From Caproicibacterium argilliputei (GTDB lineage Bacteria > Bacillota > Clostridia > Oscillospirales > Acutalibacteraceae), in contig NZ_CP135996.1 in assembly GCF_029211325.2 (NCBI RefSeq), positions 868,001 through 932,000 of the forward strand: a DNA stretch of 64,000 nt. Direction: 5' to 3'. This document shows positions 34,116 through 41,107 of this stretch, one piece after another. How positions within the stretch are numbered: position 1 is the first letter of the stretch; each line of letters begins with the position of its first letter. The position numbers and the translations under genes are program-made. The notes beneath the pieces are model-generated. The model searched no databases and was not told the DNA's origin. It saw only the letters and a list, made by a program, of their open reading frames with translations.

Positions 34116-34166
34116 ATCGAAAGGATTCGATAGCATTGCCGTGCGGTGCAGCACCATTTGCCGGCA
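34116..34166 (+). promoter_or_regulatory. Structured 5' leader of motA
   Basis: Two hairpins stand side by side: ATCGAA-AGGA-TTCGAT (34116-34131), and a larger stem TGCCG/CGGCA (34137-34166) enclosing GGTGC-A-GCACC. The ribosome site GGAAAGGGAG follows shortly. It may control motAB post-transcriptionally; the ligand or regulator is unknown. Confidence 0.45.
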
Positions 34167-34186
34167 GAACGGAAAGGGAGTTTTTC

Positions 34187-34990
34187 ATGGACATTTCACT
34201 GATTATCGGTTTGGTGGTAGCGTTTGGCTCTGCGATTGGCGGATTTTTGCTTGATGGCGGCAAGGCAACTTCTTTGGTTGTGGGCAGCTCGTTTTTAATT
34301 GTGGTGGGCGGCACCATGGGTGCAACCATCATTTCTTTTGGTATCAGCGGCACCTTAAAGGCTTTTAAGCGTGTCTTTTTCAGCTACAACAAGAAAAATG
34401 AGCCGAACCCGGAGCATTTGATTGAAAAAATCAGCGAGATGACCAACAAATGCCGCTCAGACGGTCTGCTGGTTCTGCAGTCTATGCTGAGTGACCCGGA
34501 GCTGGAAACCGAGAATTACCTGATGCTCAAAGAAGCCATGGTGCTTGCAACCGATGCCAAAAGTGTGGAAGTGCTGCAGGATACCTTGAGCGCGGATATT
34601 GAATCCTACTCGGCGGCAATGCAGCAGGACATCAGCGTGCTGGAGGGTGCCGGCGGCTTTTCGCCGACACTGGGCATTATCGGTACGGTTATGGGGCTGG
34701 TGCAGGTGCTTTCCAATATTTCAGACGCTTCAAAGCTGACAGCTTCCATTGCAGTTGCATTTATCGCAACTTTGTACGGCATTGTGTTTGCAAACCTGCT
34801 TTACCTGCCGTTTGCAAACCACCTGCGCAGCTTTATGAAGCGGCAGGTCATCTTCCGTGAGATGATGGTGGACGGTATCTGCATGATGGTCAGCGGCGAG
34901 AGTACGCGCAACATTCAAAACAAACTGTCGCTTTACTATCACGCTTTTCCGAACTGCGAGGATAAGTACAAAGCCGGTATCGATAACTGA
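34187..34990 (+). CDS. motA: Flagellar motor stator protein MotA
   Basis: Ion-channel half of the flagellar stator. From ATG 34187 (GGAAAGGGAG upstream) it has 267 residues with four membrane segments: two near the N-terminus (SLIIGLVVAFGSAIGGFLL; LVVGSSFLIVVGGTMGATI) and two after the cytoplasmic domain, including GGFSPTLGIIGTVMGLVQVL and ASIAVAFIATLYGIVFANLLYLP, the MotA/ExbB hallmark. It is 17 bases ahead of motB. No other flagellar genes are nearby. Confidence 0.95.
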   Translation: MDISLIIGLVVAFGSAIGGFLLDGGKATSLVVGSSFLIVVGGTMGATIISFGISGTLKAFKRVFFSYNKKNEPNPEHLIEKISEMTNKCRSDGLLVLQSMLSDPELETENYLMLKEAMVLATDAKSVEVLQDTLSADIESYSAAMQQDISVLEGAGGFSPTLGIIGTVMGLVQVLSNISDASKLTASIAVAFIATLYGIVFANLLYLPFANHLRSFMKRQVIFREMMVDGICMMVSGESTRNIQNKLSLYYHAFPNCEDKYKAGIDN

Positions 34991-35007
34991 TCGGGGTGAA
35001 CGGATAA

Positions 35008-35925
35008 ATGAAAAAGAAACCGGCCGAGGAGGCCAAGGGAGACAACAGCGGGCGCTGGATGCTGACCTACTCTGATATGATTACGCTGCTGCTGGCTCTG
35101 TTTATTGTTCTGTACTCCATGAGTACCATAAATGCAAAGAAGTATCAGCAGGTTTCACAGGCGATGCATTCCGCGTTTAAAACAACGGAATCCACATCCG
35201 GCGGCGGCGCCGGCAACGGTATTGGCAATGCGATTATTGCGGCAAGCCAGTCGTCCAAAGCATCCTCCTCCAAAACACAGCAGGTTCCAAGTTTGCAGAA
35301 CGACGCCCTGGGGGAGATTTACTCCATTTTAAACGCTTTTGTAACGTCGAACCATCTGCAAAATCAGGTTCAAATCACCAAGTCCAGTGAATACGTGCAG
35401 ATTCGGGTAGTGGATATGGTTATGTTCCAGCCGGATACAGCTACCATGTTGCCGGCGAGCGAGCCGATTGTCAAGGAAATCGAGCAGGCAATCGCCAAAG
35501 TATATGGCCAGGTGGATCATATTACCATCAGCGGCCACACAGCGGATGTTGTGGAAAATGGGTCAAAGAGTGATGAGATCTCGTGGCAGCTTTCCACAGA
35601 GCGTGCGGTCACGGTGCTGAACCGGATGCTGGACTACGGTCTTTCCGGAAAGAAGCTTTCCATTCAGGGCTATGCGCATTACGTACCGGTGGCGCCGAAT
35701 GACACGGAGTCCAACCGCGCCAAAAACCGCCGGGTGGAAATCACGATTTATAAGAGTCCGTCTTTGGATGTGGCCTCTCAGGCGGCGCAGAAAACGGCTT
35801 CCCGTGTGCAGAAAAAAACAGCGTCAACAGCGTCTGCTGCATCCTCTCAGACCGGTTCTGCAACGTCGCCTTACGCAGATGCCTCATCAACGGCAGGCAC
35901 GTCTTCCTCTGCATCTTCCAAATAA
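35008..35925 (+). CDS. motB: Flagellar motor stator protein MotB
   Basis: Peptidoglycan-anchoring stator subunit, 305 residues. The single membrane helix contains the essential ion-binding Asp23 in WMLTYSDMITLLLALFIVLY. After a Ser/Gly-rich plug/linker comes an OmpA-like domain (ITISGHTADVV, then YAHYVPVAPNDTESNRAKNRRVEITI) that binds the wall. The tail is a long Ser/Ala/Thr-rich low-complexity stretch (about 250-305) without clear role. A strong terminator follows, so motAB is a two-gene unit. Confidence 0.95.
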   Translation: MKKKPAEEAKGDNSGRWMLTYSDMITLLLALFIVLYSMSTINAKKYQQVSQAMHSAFKTTESTSGGGAGNGIGNAIIAASQSSKASSSKTQQVPSLQNDALGEIYSILNAFVTSNHLQNQVQITKSSEYVQIRVVDMVMFQPDTATMLPASEPIVKEIEQAIAKVYGQVDHITISGHTADVVENGSKSDEISWQLSTERAVTVLNRMLDYGLSGKKLSIQGYAHYVPVAPNDTESNRAKNRRVEITIYKSPSLDVASQAAQKTASRVQKKTASTASAASSQTGSATSPYADASSTAGTSSSASSK

Positions 35926-35935
35926 GCAACAGCAG

Positions 35936-35966
35936 TGCTTTGCGTATGAACGCAAAGCATTTTTTT
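35936..35966 (+). terminator. motAB terminator
   Basis: TGCTTTGCGT pairs perfectly with ACGCAAAGCA around ATGA and is followed by seven T residues. Confidence 0.92.
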
Positions 35967-35997
35967 ATTCGTTTTTGGCATATAGGGAAAGGAGAAA

Positions 35998-36156
35998 GTG
36001 TTTCGAAAGGCAGACCCGCAGGATGCAGGTGCAGTGGGCTTTGTTCACTGCACCACTTGGCAGGCAGCCTATCGCGGTATTGATAAGCTTACAAAAAGGA
36101 CTTTGGCAGAAGTGGTTTTCCTCTGTCAAAGCCTTTTTGTTGTTTCTGTTTATTGA
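35998..36156 (+). pseudogene. 5' remnant of a GNAT acetyltransferase gene
   Basis: A GTG start with AAAGGAG just upstream opens a 52-codon frame whose first 28 residues read as the N-terminus of a GNAT N-acetyltransferase (FRKADPQDAGAVGFVHCTTW, then QAAYRG). After that the similarity stops and the frame runs into the terminator of the convergent operon before a TGA at 36154. A complete GNAT protein is about 150-180 residues, so only the first sixth remains. The simplest reading is a deletion that joined this gene's start to the end of the sugar transporter operon. Confidence 0.7.
36093..36138. terminator. Hairpin terminator for the cellobiose-type ABC operon
   Basis: AAAAAGG-CTTTG-CAGA pairs with TCTG-CAAAG-CCTTTTT with small bulges. 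The T run on the - strand is right for the permease gene ending at 36161; the + strand T run also works. The hairpin lies within the GNAT remnant. Confidence 0.8.
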
Positions 36157-36160
36157 AAGG

Positions 36161-37036
36161 TCAGCCCTTTACGCCGCCCAGTGCGACACCGCGCACGATG
36201 AATTTGGAAAGCAGCAGGTAAACGATGATGACCGGAATGATGGCGATGGTGATAAGCATATAAACTTTTCCCATGTCAAATTTTAAGAAGTCCGCACTGC
36301 GCAGCTGCGCAATCAGAATCGGAAGCGTCTTCTTCTTGGCGCTGTCCAGCAGCAGGGCGGGAATAAAGTAGTTGTTCCATGCACTGACAAAGGTGAAAAT
36401 TGCCTGCACTGCCACGGCTGGCTTGACAATTGGCAGGACAATGCGGTTGAAGGTATGGAACTCGCTGCTGCCGTCAATACGCGCAGCCTCGACAATTTCC
36501 ATGGGCAGGTTGCCGTCCATGTACTGCTTCATAAAGAAGAAAACGATGGGGGAGGCAATCGCGGGCAGAAACAGCGGCACCAGAGAATCCTTTAATCCCA
36601 TTTTCTGCATCTCATCCACAAAGCCCACAGCCGAAATCTGCGTGGGCATGGTCATGATCAGCAGAATCAGCGTAAAGGCGGCACGCCGGAACTTAAAATC
36701 ATAGGCGTGAATGCCATATGCGGTCATTGCCGAAAAATAGGTAGCGAGCGCCGCGCTCAGCGCGGAAACCAGCAGGCTGTTGCCAATGCCGCTCATAACC
36801 GGAATGTTGGCGTCATTCAGCGTGTTTTTCAGGTTGGTCAGAAACGATTCGCCCGGTAGGAAGGAAAAGCCCTGCTGAATCTGAAACGTGTTGCGCGAGG
36901 CGTTAATGAGCAGCATATAAAAGAAGAAAAGACACAGGAAGCATAGAAACCCCAGAAATAGGTAGCAGCCGATGCGCGCCGCGGTCAGCTTGCCTTTGCT
37001 GCTTTTCAAGCGGATTGCTTTGGCAGGTTTGCTCAT
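36161..37036 (-). CDS. Sugar ABC transporter permease, MalG type
   Basis: A CUT1-family permease of 291 residues with about six membrane segments. The EAA loop is VEAARIDGSSEFHTFNRIVLPI and the C-terminus KFIVRGVALGGVKG is typical of MalG-type subunits. It overlaps the preceding permease gene by four bases. It is the last gene of the LacI-binding protein-permease-permease operon, which faces the cellobiose phosphorylase gene, so cellobiose or short cellodextrins are the probable substrate (inference). Confidence 0.93.
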   Translation of the reverse strand: MSKPAKAIRLKSSKGKLTAARIGCYLFLGFLCFLCLFFFYMLLINASRNTFQIQQGFSFLPGESFLTNLKNTLNDANIPVMSGIGNSLLVSALSAALATYFSAMTAYGIHAYDFKFRRAAFTLILLIMTMPTQISAVGFVDEMQKMGLKDSLVPLFLPAIASPIVFFFMKQYMDGNLPMEIVEAARIDGSSEFHTFNRIVLPIVKPAVAVQAIFTFVSAWNNYFIPALLLDSAKKKTLPILIAQLRSADFLKFDMGKVYMLITIAIIPVIIVYLLLSKFIVRGVALGGVKG

Positions 37037-37986
37037 TTGCGTGCACCCCCTTTCCGTGCCCTCTGGGCGGAGGCGTTATCCTGTGTCAGCGAGAAGTAAA
37101 TGAACAGGCACAGTACCGCGCACAGAACAAACAGCACTGTGGAAATGGCGCCCGCCATCCCGTAGTTTTTGCTGTACATATGGTTGTTCAGGTACATGAT
37201 CATGGTGGTGGTGCAGCGATCCGGCTCGCCCTTGCCGTTGGTCAGAATCTGCGGAACGTCAAACATCTGCAGACCCCCGATGAGCGAAGTGATAAAGGTG
37301 TAAACCAAAATCGGACGAATCAGCGGAATGGTAATGCGCCAGAACATCTGTTGGGATGAGGCACCGTCGATTTCCGCGGCCTCGTAAAGCCCCGGATCCA
37401 CCCCCATGATGGCTGCCATCAGCACGATGGTGGTGTTGCCGAACCACATGAGGAAGTTCATAAAGGCAACCAGCCCGCGTGCGCCTACCACGGTGGAGAG
37501 GAACTGAAACGGTTGGGAAATAGCGCCCATGGAAAGCAGCGTCGCGTTGACCGGCCCGTTGTCGGAAAACAGCGTGAAGAACAGCATGGCAAACGCTGCG
37601 GCCATAATCAGGTTCGGCATATAGATTACAGTTTTGAAGAAGCCCTGCGCACGCAGGCTCAGCCGCTGATTGGTAAACCAGGCGGCCAGCAGCAGCGAAA
37701 CCGCAATCTGCGGCACGAACCCTACCAGCCACATCAGCATGGTATTGCCGAAATATTTGGGCAGGTCTGTTTGAAACAGGCTGGCGTAATTTGCAAGCCC
37801 CACAAAGTTTGGCCCGATAATGCGCAGCCCCTGCCGGAAGTACTGAAAGAAGCTGTAGTATATTGTGGAAGCCAGCGGGATGAGCTGAAAGACAGCAAAC
37901 GCAATGAAAAATGGCGCGATGAAGAAATAGCCCCACTTTGCGTAGGAACTTCGCTTTTTCGCTTTTGGCGGATTTCCGGTATGCAT
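37033..37986 (-). CDS. Sugar ABC transporter permease, MalF type
   Basis: A 317-residue CUT1 permease with about six membrane segments; FIAPFFIAFAVFQLIPLASTIYYSF near the N-terminus and the EAA loop YEAAEIDGASSQQMFWRITIPL are typical. It is separated from the binding-protein gene by about 120 bases that contain a strong hairpin (38013-38065), so its expression is probably lower than that of the binding protein. A GAGAGGGG site lies before the ATG. Confidence 0.93.
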   Translation of the reverse strand: MHTGNPPKAKKRSSYAKWGYFFIAPFFIAFAVFQLIPLASTIYYSFFQYFRQGLRIIGPNFVGLANYASLFQTDLPKYFGNTMLMWLVGFVPQIAVSLLLAAWFTNQRLSLRAQGFFKTVIYMPNLIMAAAFAMLFFTLFSDNGPVNATLLSMGAISQPFQFLSTVVGARGLVAFMNFLMWFGNTTIVLMAAIMGVDPGLYEAAEIDGASSQQMFWRITIPLIRPILVYTFITSLIGGLQMFDVPQILTNGKGEPDRCTTTMIMYLNNHMYSKNYGMAGAISTVLFVLCAVLCLFIYFSLTQDNASAQRARKGGARK

Positions 37987-38012
37987 TTGAAAAACCCCTC
38001 TCGTCCGGAAAT

Positions 38013-38065
38013 AAAACGCACGGTCCGGCCGGGAAAATCCACCCAGACCCGCGACCGTGCGTTTT
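38013..38065 (-). terminator. Intercistronic hairpin (partial terminator)
   Basis: AAAACGCACGGTC (38013-38025) and GACCGTGCGTTTT (38053-38065) form a perfect 13-pair stem between the binding-protein stop and the first permease start. On the - strand it is followed by TTTTATTT, so it can act as a leaky terminator or as a 3' stabiliser of the binding-protein message. Confidence 0.7.
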
Positions 38066-38108
38066 GCTATGTAATAGATGATTACGTCTTAATGAATTGG
38101 TGAAACGG

Positions 38109-39554
38109 TTAAGAAGGCCACTTGATTTCTGTCAGTTCCGGATATTTTTCCGTCACGATTTTCTTGAAGTTTTCTTTTGCTTTTTCCAAAGTGGCGTTTC
38201 CGGTGAAGTAATCTTTGAAGGCAGTCTGCATTCCTTCGTTCATGCCCTGGTCATAGGGGCCGGCTTTGCTCATGTCGATTTTCGGCGCAACCTCTGCAAA
38301 CAGTTTGATGTGGTTCTGCCCGCCTAAGAATGTGGACTTAAAGTCGCTGTCTGCAATTTCCTGCATGGCGGCCTGATTGTTGGTGTAGTCTTGCGTTTTT
38401 TCTGTGATAGATTTCATGATTTCCTTGTCACAGGTCAGGGATTTCATAATATCCTTGATGGTTCCCAGATTGTCGCTGCCTTTGGCCGCGCACATCCAGG
38501 TGCCGCCCCAGTAGTAGCTCTGCGGCCCTTTGCACACGGCGTAGTCTCCGTAAATGCCGTTACCGACTTCTTCTTTGCCGCCCTCTTTGGTGGGGGTTTT
38601 CAGGGAATTGCCCACCAGGGTGAAGTTGATGCCCCAAGTCGAGTAGAAGAAGCCGAACACCTTGCCGCTGGGGCCTTGGTCAGCCTGCCACTGGTCATCC
38701 CACAGGGAGGTTTTGTTGTTGTAACCTTTGTCGGTGTAATTCTTGGTCTGCTTAATCCAGTTCATCAGGTTCGAGTCCACGGTCACGGTGGTGCCGGTTA
38801 CCCACGGGGCAGACACATTATTGGAGAACACGCGGTAGCTGTCATCGTAGCCGGAAAGCATTTTATAGCCTTTGTCGTGGGCTTTGGCAGCGATGCTGTT
38901 AAACTTATCCCAGTCGGAGAGCTGCTCCTGTACTTTGTCGGGGTCGTCGGTGCCCAGCACCGCTTTGGCAATGGAACGGCGGTATGCGAAAAGCCCCGGT
39001 GTTGCCTGCCAGGAGGTACCCTTCTGCACACCGTCCTTGGAAACAATGTCTTTGGTGTACTGGTACTGGTTGGAAAGGTCTTCGTCGGTCAGACCAACGT
39101 CTTTTTTCACATCCAGCGTGTAGTCGCTGTCCACGTATTTCAGGGCATAGTCGGCTTCAACCAGAAACATATCAATTTTGTCGTCGGCAGATGCGGCGTC
39201 CTGTGCAAGCAGCGCCTGGTCCAGCTTGTTCTGGTAGTTGTTGTTGTCATTCGGGTTAATCGTCCATTTGACCACGGTGCCGTCTTTCAGGGTGGTGGTG
39301 GATTTGTCTTTGGCAATCTCTTTGACATTGGGATAGAATTTGTTGAACTGCCCCTGAAATTCATCGTTCCAGCACCAGATGTTCAGCACCTTACCTTCGG
39401 CGGCTTTGGCCGTGGTGCTTTGGGCGGCAGAGCCGGTGTTTTTGGAGCTGGCAGACTGCGAACTGGCGCCGCCGCCGCACCCTGCCATGGAAACGGTGAT
39501 TGCTGCAGCCAAAGCGGCGGCAGTCCACCTTGCGGATCGTTTCATACCTTTCAT
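38109..39554 (-). CDS. Sugar ABC transporter substrate-binding lipoprotein
   Basis: A 481-residue family 1 extracellular solute-binding protein. The signal peptide ends in a lipobox SMAGC, followed by a Ser/Ala-rich linker. The mature domain begins KVLNIWCWNDEFQGQFNKFY, as in many cellobiose/oligosaccharide-binding proteins. AAGGAGG lies eight bases before the ATG. It is 29 bases downstream of the lacI-type gene and upstream of two permeases. Substrate is inferred to be cellobiose/cellodextrin from the divergent phosphorylase gene. Confidence 0.93.
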   Translation of the reverse strand: MKGMKRSARWTAAALAAAITVSMAGCGGGASSQSASSKNTGSAAQSTTAKAAEGKVLNIWCWNDEFQGQFNKFYPNVKEIAKDKSTTTLKDGTVVKWTINPNDNNNYQNKLDQALLAQDAASADDKIDMFLVEADYALKYVDSDYTLDVKKDVGLTDEDLSNQYQYTKDIVSKDGVQKGTSWQATPGLFAYRRSIAKAVLGTDDPDKVQEQLSDWDKFNSIAAKAHDKGYKMLSGYDDSYRVFSNNVSAPWVTGTTVTVDSNLMNWIKQTKNYTDKGYNNKTSLWDDQWQADQGPSGKVFGFFYSTWGINFTLVGNSLKTPTKEGGKEEVGNGIYGDYAVCKGPQSYYWGGTWMCAAKGSDNLGTIKDIMKSLTCDKEIMKSITEKTQDYTNNQAAMQEIADSDFKSTFLGGQNHIKLFAEVAPKIDMSKAGPYDQGMNEGMQTAFKDYFTGNATLEKAKENFKKIVTEKYPELTEIKWPS

Positions 39555-39583
39555 TACAAGTTCCTCCTTTGATTTTTACAGGT

Positions 39584-40627
39584 TTAAAAATCAATATTTG
39601 TACAGCAAATAAATGATTTGCCGATACGCTGAACTGTGGCGCCTTTCAGCAGCCTGCCGGGCACTACGGTGCTGCCGGGCAGCGTGGTTTTTGGGCGTTC
39701 AATCAGGTCGATTAACTGCTGGGCAGCCATTCTGCCCAGCGCGGCGGTGTCTTGCTGCAGGGTGGTCAGCCGGGGGCTGAGCACCTGGGAAAGATAAATG
39801 CCGTCGTATCCGGCAACGGAGATGTCCTGCGGAACCCGCAGCCCGGCTTCCTGCAGCACGTTCATGCCGCCAATATAGGAAAAGTCGTCGGGAAACAGGA
39901 TGCAGGTGGGCGGCTGCGGCAGCGCCAGCAGGGCACGCGTGCACGCGGCGGTTTTTTGCGGATTGTGGTAGGATGCCTCACAGACGTATTCGTCTGGGAT
40001 TTTCAAGCCCAGTTCCAGTGCCGTACGGTAAAAACTGGTCAGGCGGTTGGTGGTGACGCTGGTCTTTTCGCCATGGATAAACGCGATGCGGCGGTGCCCC
40101 ATGGAGGCGACATAGGTGACTAAGTCCCGCATACCGCAGATGTTATCAGACAGAACGGAAACGTGGTTGTCAAAGGTGTAGTCGATGGTGACCACCGGAA
40201 TGTCGCTCTGCACCAGTTCTACCACCTGCGGGTCAAAGAAATCGACGCAGGCGATGACCACGCCGTCCACGCCGCGGTAGCGGCAGTGCTCCAGATACGT
40301 AGCAGTACGGTTGCCGATGTTGTGGTTAATAAAGGTGATGTCGTAGCCGTTTGCTTCCGCTTCAACCTTAAAGCTTTCCAATACCAGAGAAAAGTACTCA
40401 TGCGTCAGGCCACGGTGGGTTTCGTCTACGAAAAGAACCCCCAGATTATAAGTACGGTTTGTTTTCAGTGCCCGCGCCGCGCTGTTTGGCATATAGCCGA
40501 GCTTTGCCGCCGCGGCAAGGATTCTGCCGGTTGTCGGGCCGCTGATTTCTTTATGTCCATTCAAGGCTTTGCTGACAGTAGCAACAGAAACGCCGCACGC
40601 AGCCGCAATGTCTTTGAGTGATACCAT
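39584..40627 (-). CDS. LacI family transcriptional regulator
   Basis: A 347-residue repressor. The N-terminal helix-turn-helix and hinge (SLKDIAAACGVSVATVSKAL; GYMPNSAARALKTNRT) are classic LacI, followed by a periplasmic-binding-protein-like sugar domain. It is first in the operon with the sugar ABC transporter and divergent from cellobiose phosphorylase. Three AAACGTTT-centred sites in the intergenic region are the natural operators, implying control of both directions and of its own gene. Confidence 0.95.
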   Translation of the reverse strand: MVSLKDIAAACGVSVATVSKALNGHKEISGPTTGRILAAAAKLGYMPNSAARALKTNRTYNLGVLFVDETHRGLTHEYFSLVLESFKVEAEANGYDITFINHNIGNRTATYLEHCRYRGVDGVVIACVDFFDPQVVELVQSDIPVVTIDYTFDNHVSVLSDNICGMRDLVTYVASMGHRRIAFIHGEKTSVTTNRLTSFYRTALELGLKIPDEYVCEASYHNPQKTAACTRALLALPQPPTCILFPDDFSYIGGMNVLQEAGLRVPQDISVAGYDGIYLSQVLSPRLTTLQQDTAALGRMAAQQLIDLIERPKTTLPGSTVVPGRLLKGATVQRIGKSFICCTNIDF

Positions 40628-40706
40628 GATTTTTACCTCCCAGCCAATGTGAAAAAGTTTTCGTACAGATATTGTACCACACTGCCTGAAAGGAGGGCGA
40701 AAATTG

Positions 40707-40720
40707 TTTTAAACGTTTTC
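40707..40720. promoter_or_regulatory. LacI-family operator 1
   Basis: TTTTAAACGTTTTC, centred on the CG dyad typical of LacI/GalR-family operators. It lies upstream of the lacI-side -10 element. Confidence 0.7.
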
Positions 40721-40893
40721 ACAAGCATAATATAACACCTTGCATTGAAAAATGCAATAGTTATTTTCAAAAAAATCGAAATATCTTCTAATAATCTATG
40801 AAATTAGCTGTAATATATAGAACACGTATTTTTTAGAAAGGCAAATAATCCGTTTTTCATTTTTGCATGAGACGAAAAATTAGGAAAAAATAC

Positions 40894-40905
40894 GAAAACG
40901 TTTAC
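40894..40905. promoter_or_regulatory. LacI-family operator 2
   Basis: GAAAACGTTTAC, with the same AAACGTTT core. It also resembles a CcpA cre site, so carbon-catabolite control here is an alternative. Confidence 0.65.
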
Positions 40906-41058
40906 TTTATACACATATCTGAGCACTTCTTTGGTAAAGGGGGATTTATCTAATTTTACTTTCAATGTATTGTGCAAATCTATGAATTTTCAAAAAAATA
41001 TTGCACATCTGCTGGAAATGCAGTATGGTTAAAAGAAAGCAGCGCAGCCTGCCTGCTT

Positions 41059-41072
41059 GTTTAAACGTTTTC
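41059..41072. promoter_or_regulatory. LacI-family operator 3
   Basis: TGTTTAAACGTTTT, the same core, placed about 30 bases after the candidate -10 and 36 bases before the phosphorylase start. Binding here would block transcription of that gene. Confidence 0.7.
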
Positions 41073-41107
41073 TTTATTCTATCGGACAACCGGAAAGGAG
41101 CGTCATC

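Larger units (their letters stand above)
33744..34186. other. A/T-rich intergenic region and motA leader
   Basis: No gene is seen in this stretch of about 440 bases. The left half is very A/T-rich. It holds a promoter at 34013-34040 and then a roughly 145-base leader to motA that contains two hairpins (34116-34166). No recognised riboswitch core was found. Confidence 0.6.
40628..41107. other. Divergent control region of the cellobiose locus
   Basis: These 480 bases are A/T-rich and contain no gene. They hold three LacI-type operators (given separately), a further weak site with the pattern ACGAAAAC-TTTTT on the - strand at 40651-40665, a TACAAT on the - strand (40671-40676) as candidate -10 for the lacI gene, and a candidate + promoter TTGCAC-17-TATGGT at 41001-41029. 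Confidence 0.65.

Noticed and set aside
34041..34186. c-di-GMP riboswitch in the motA leader
   Set aside because: Hairpins are present but neither the GEMM-I conserved core nor a GEMM-II pattern could be found; reported only as a structured leader.
40894..40905. Assigning this AAACGTTT site firmly to CcpA
   Set aside because: It fits a cre-like pattern, but two sister sites in the same divergent region make the local LacI protein the simpler explanation.
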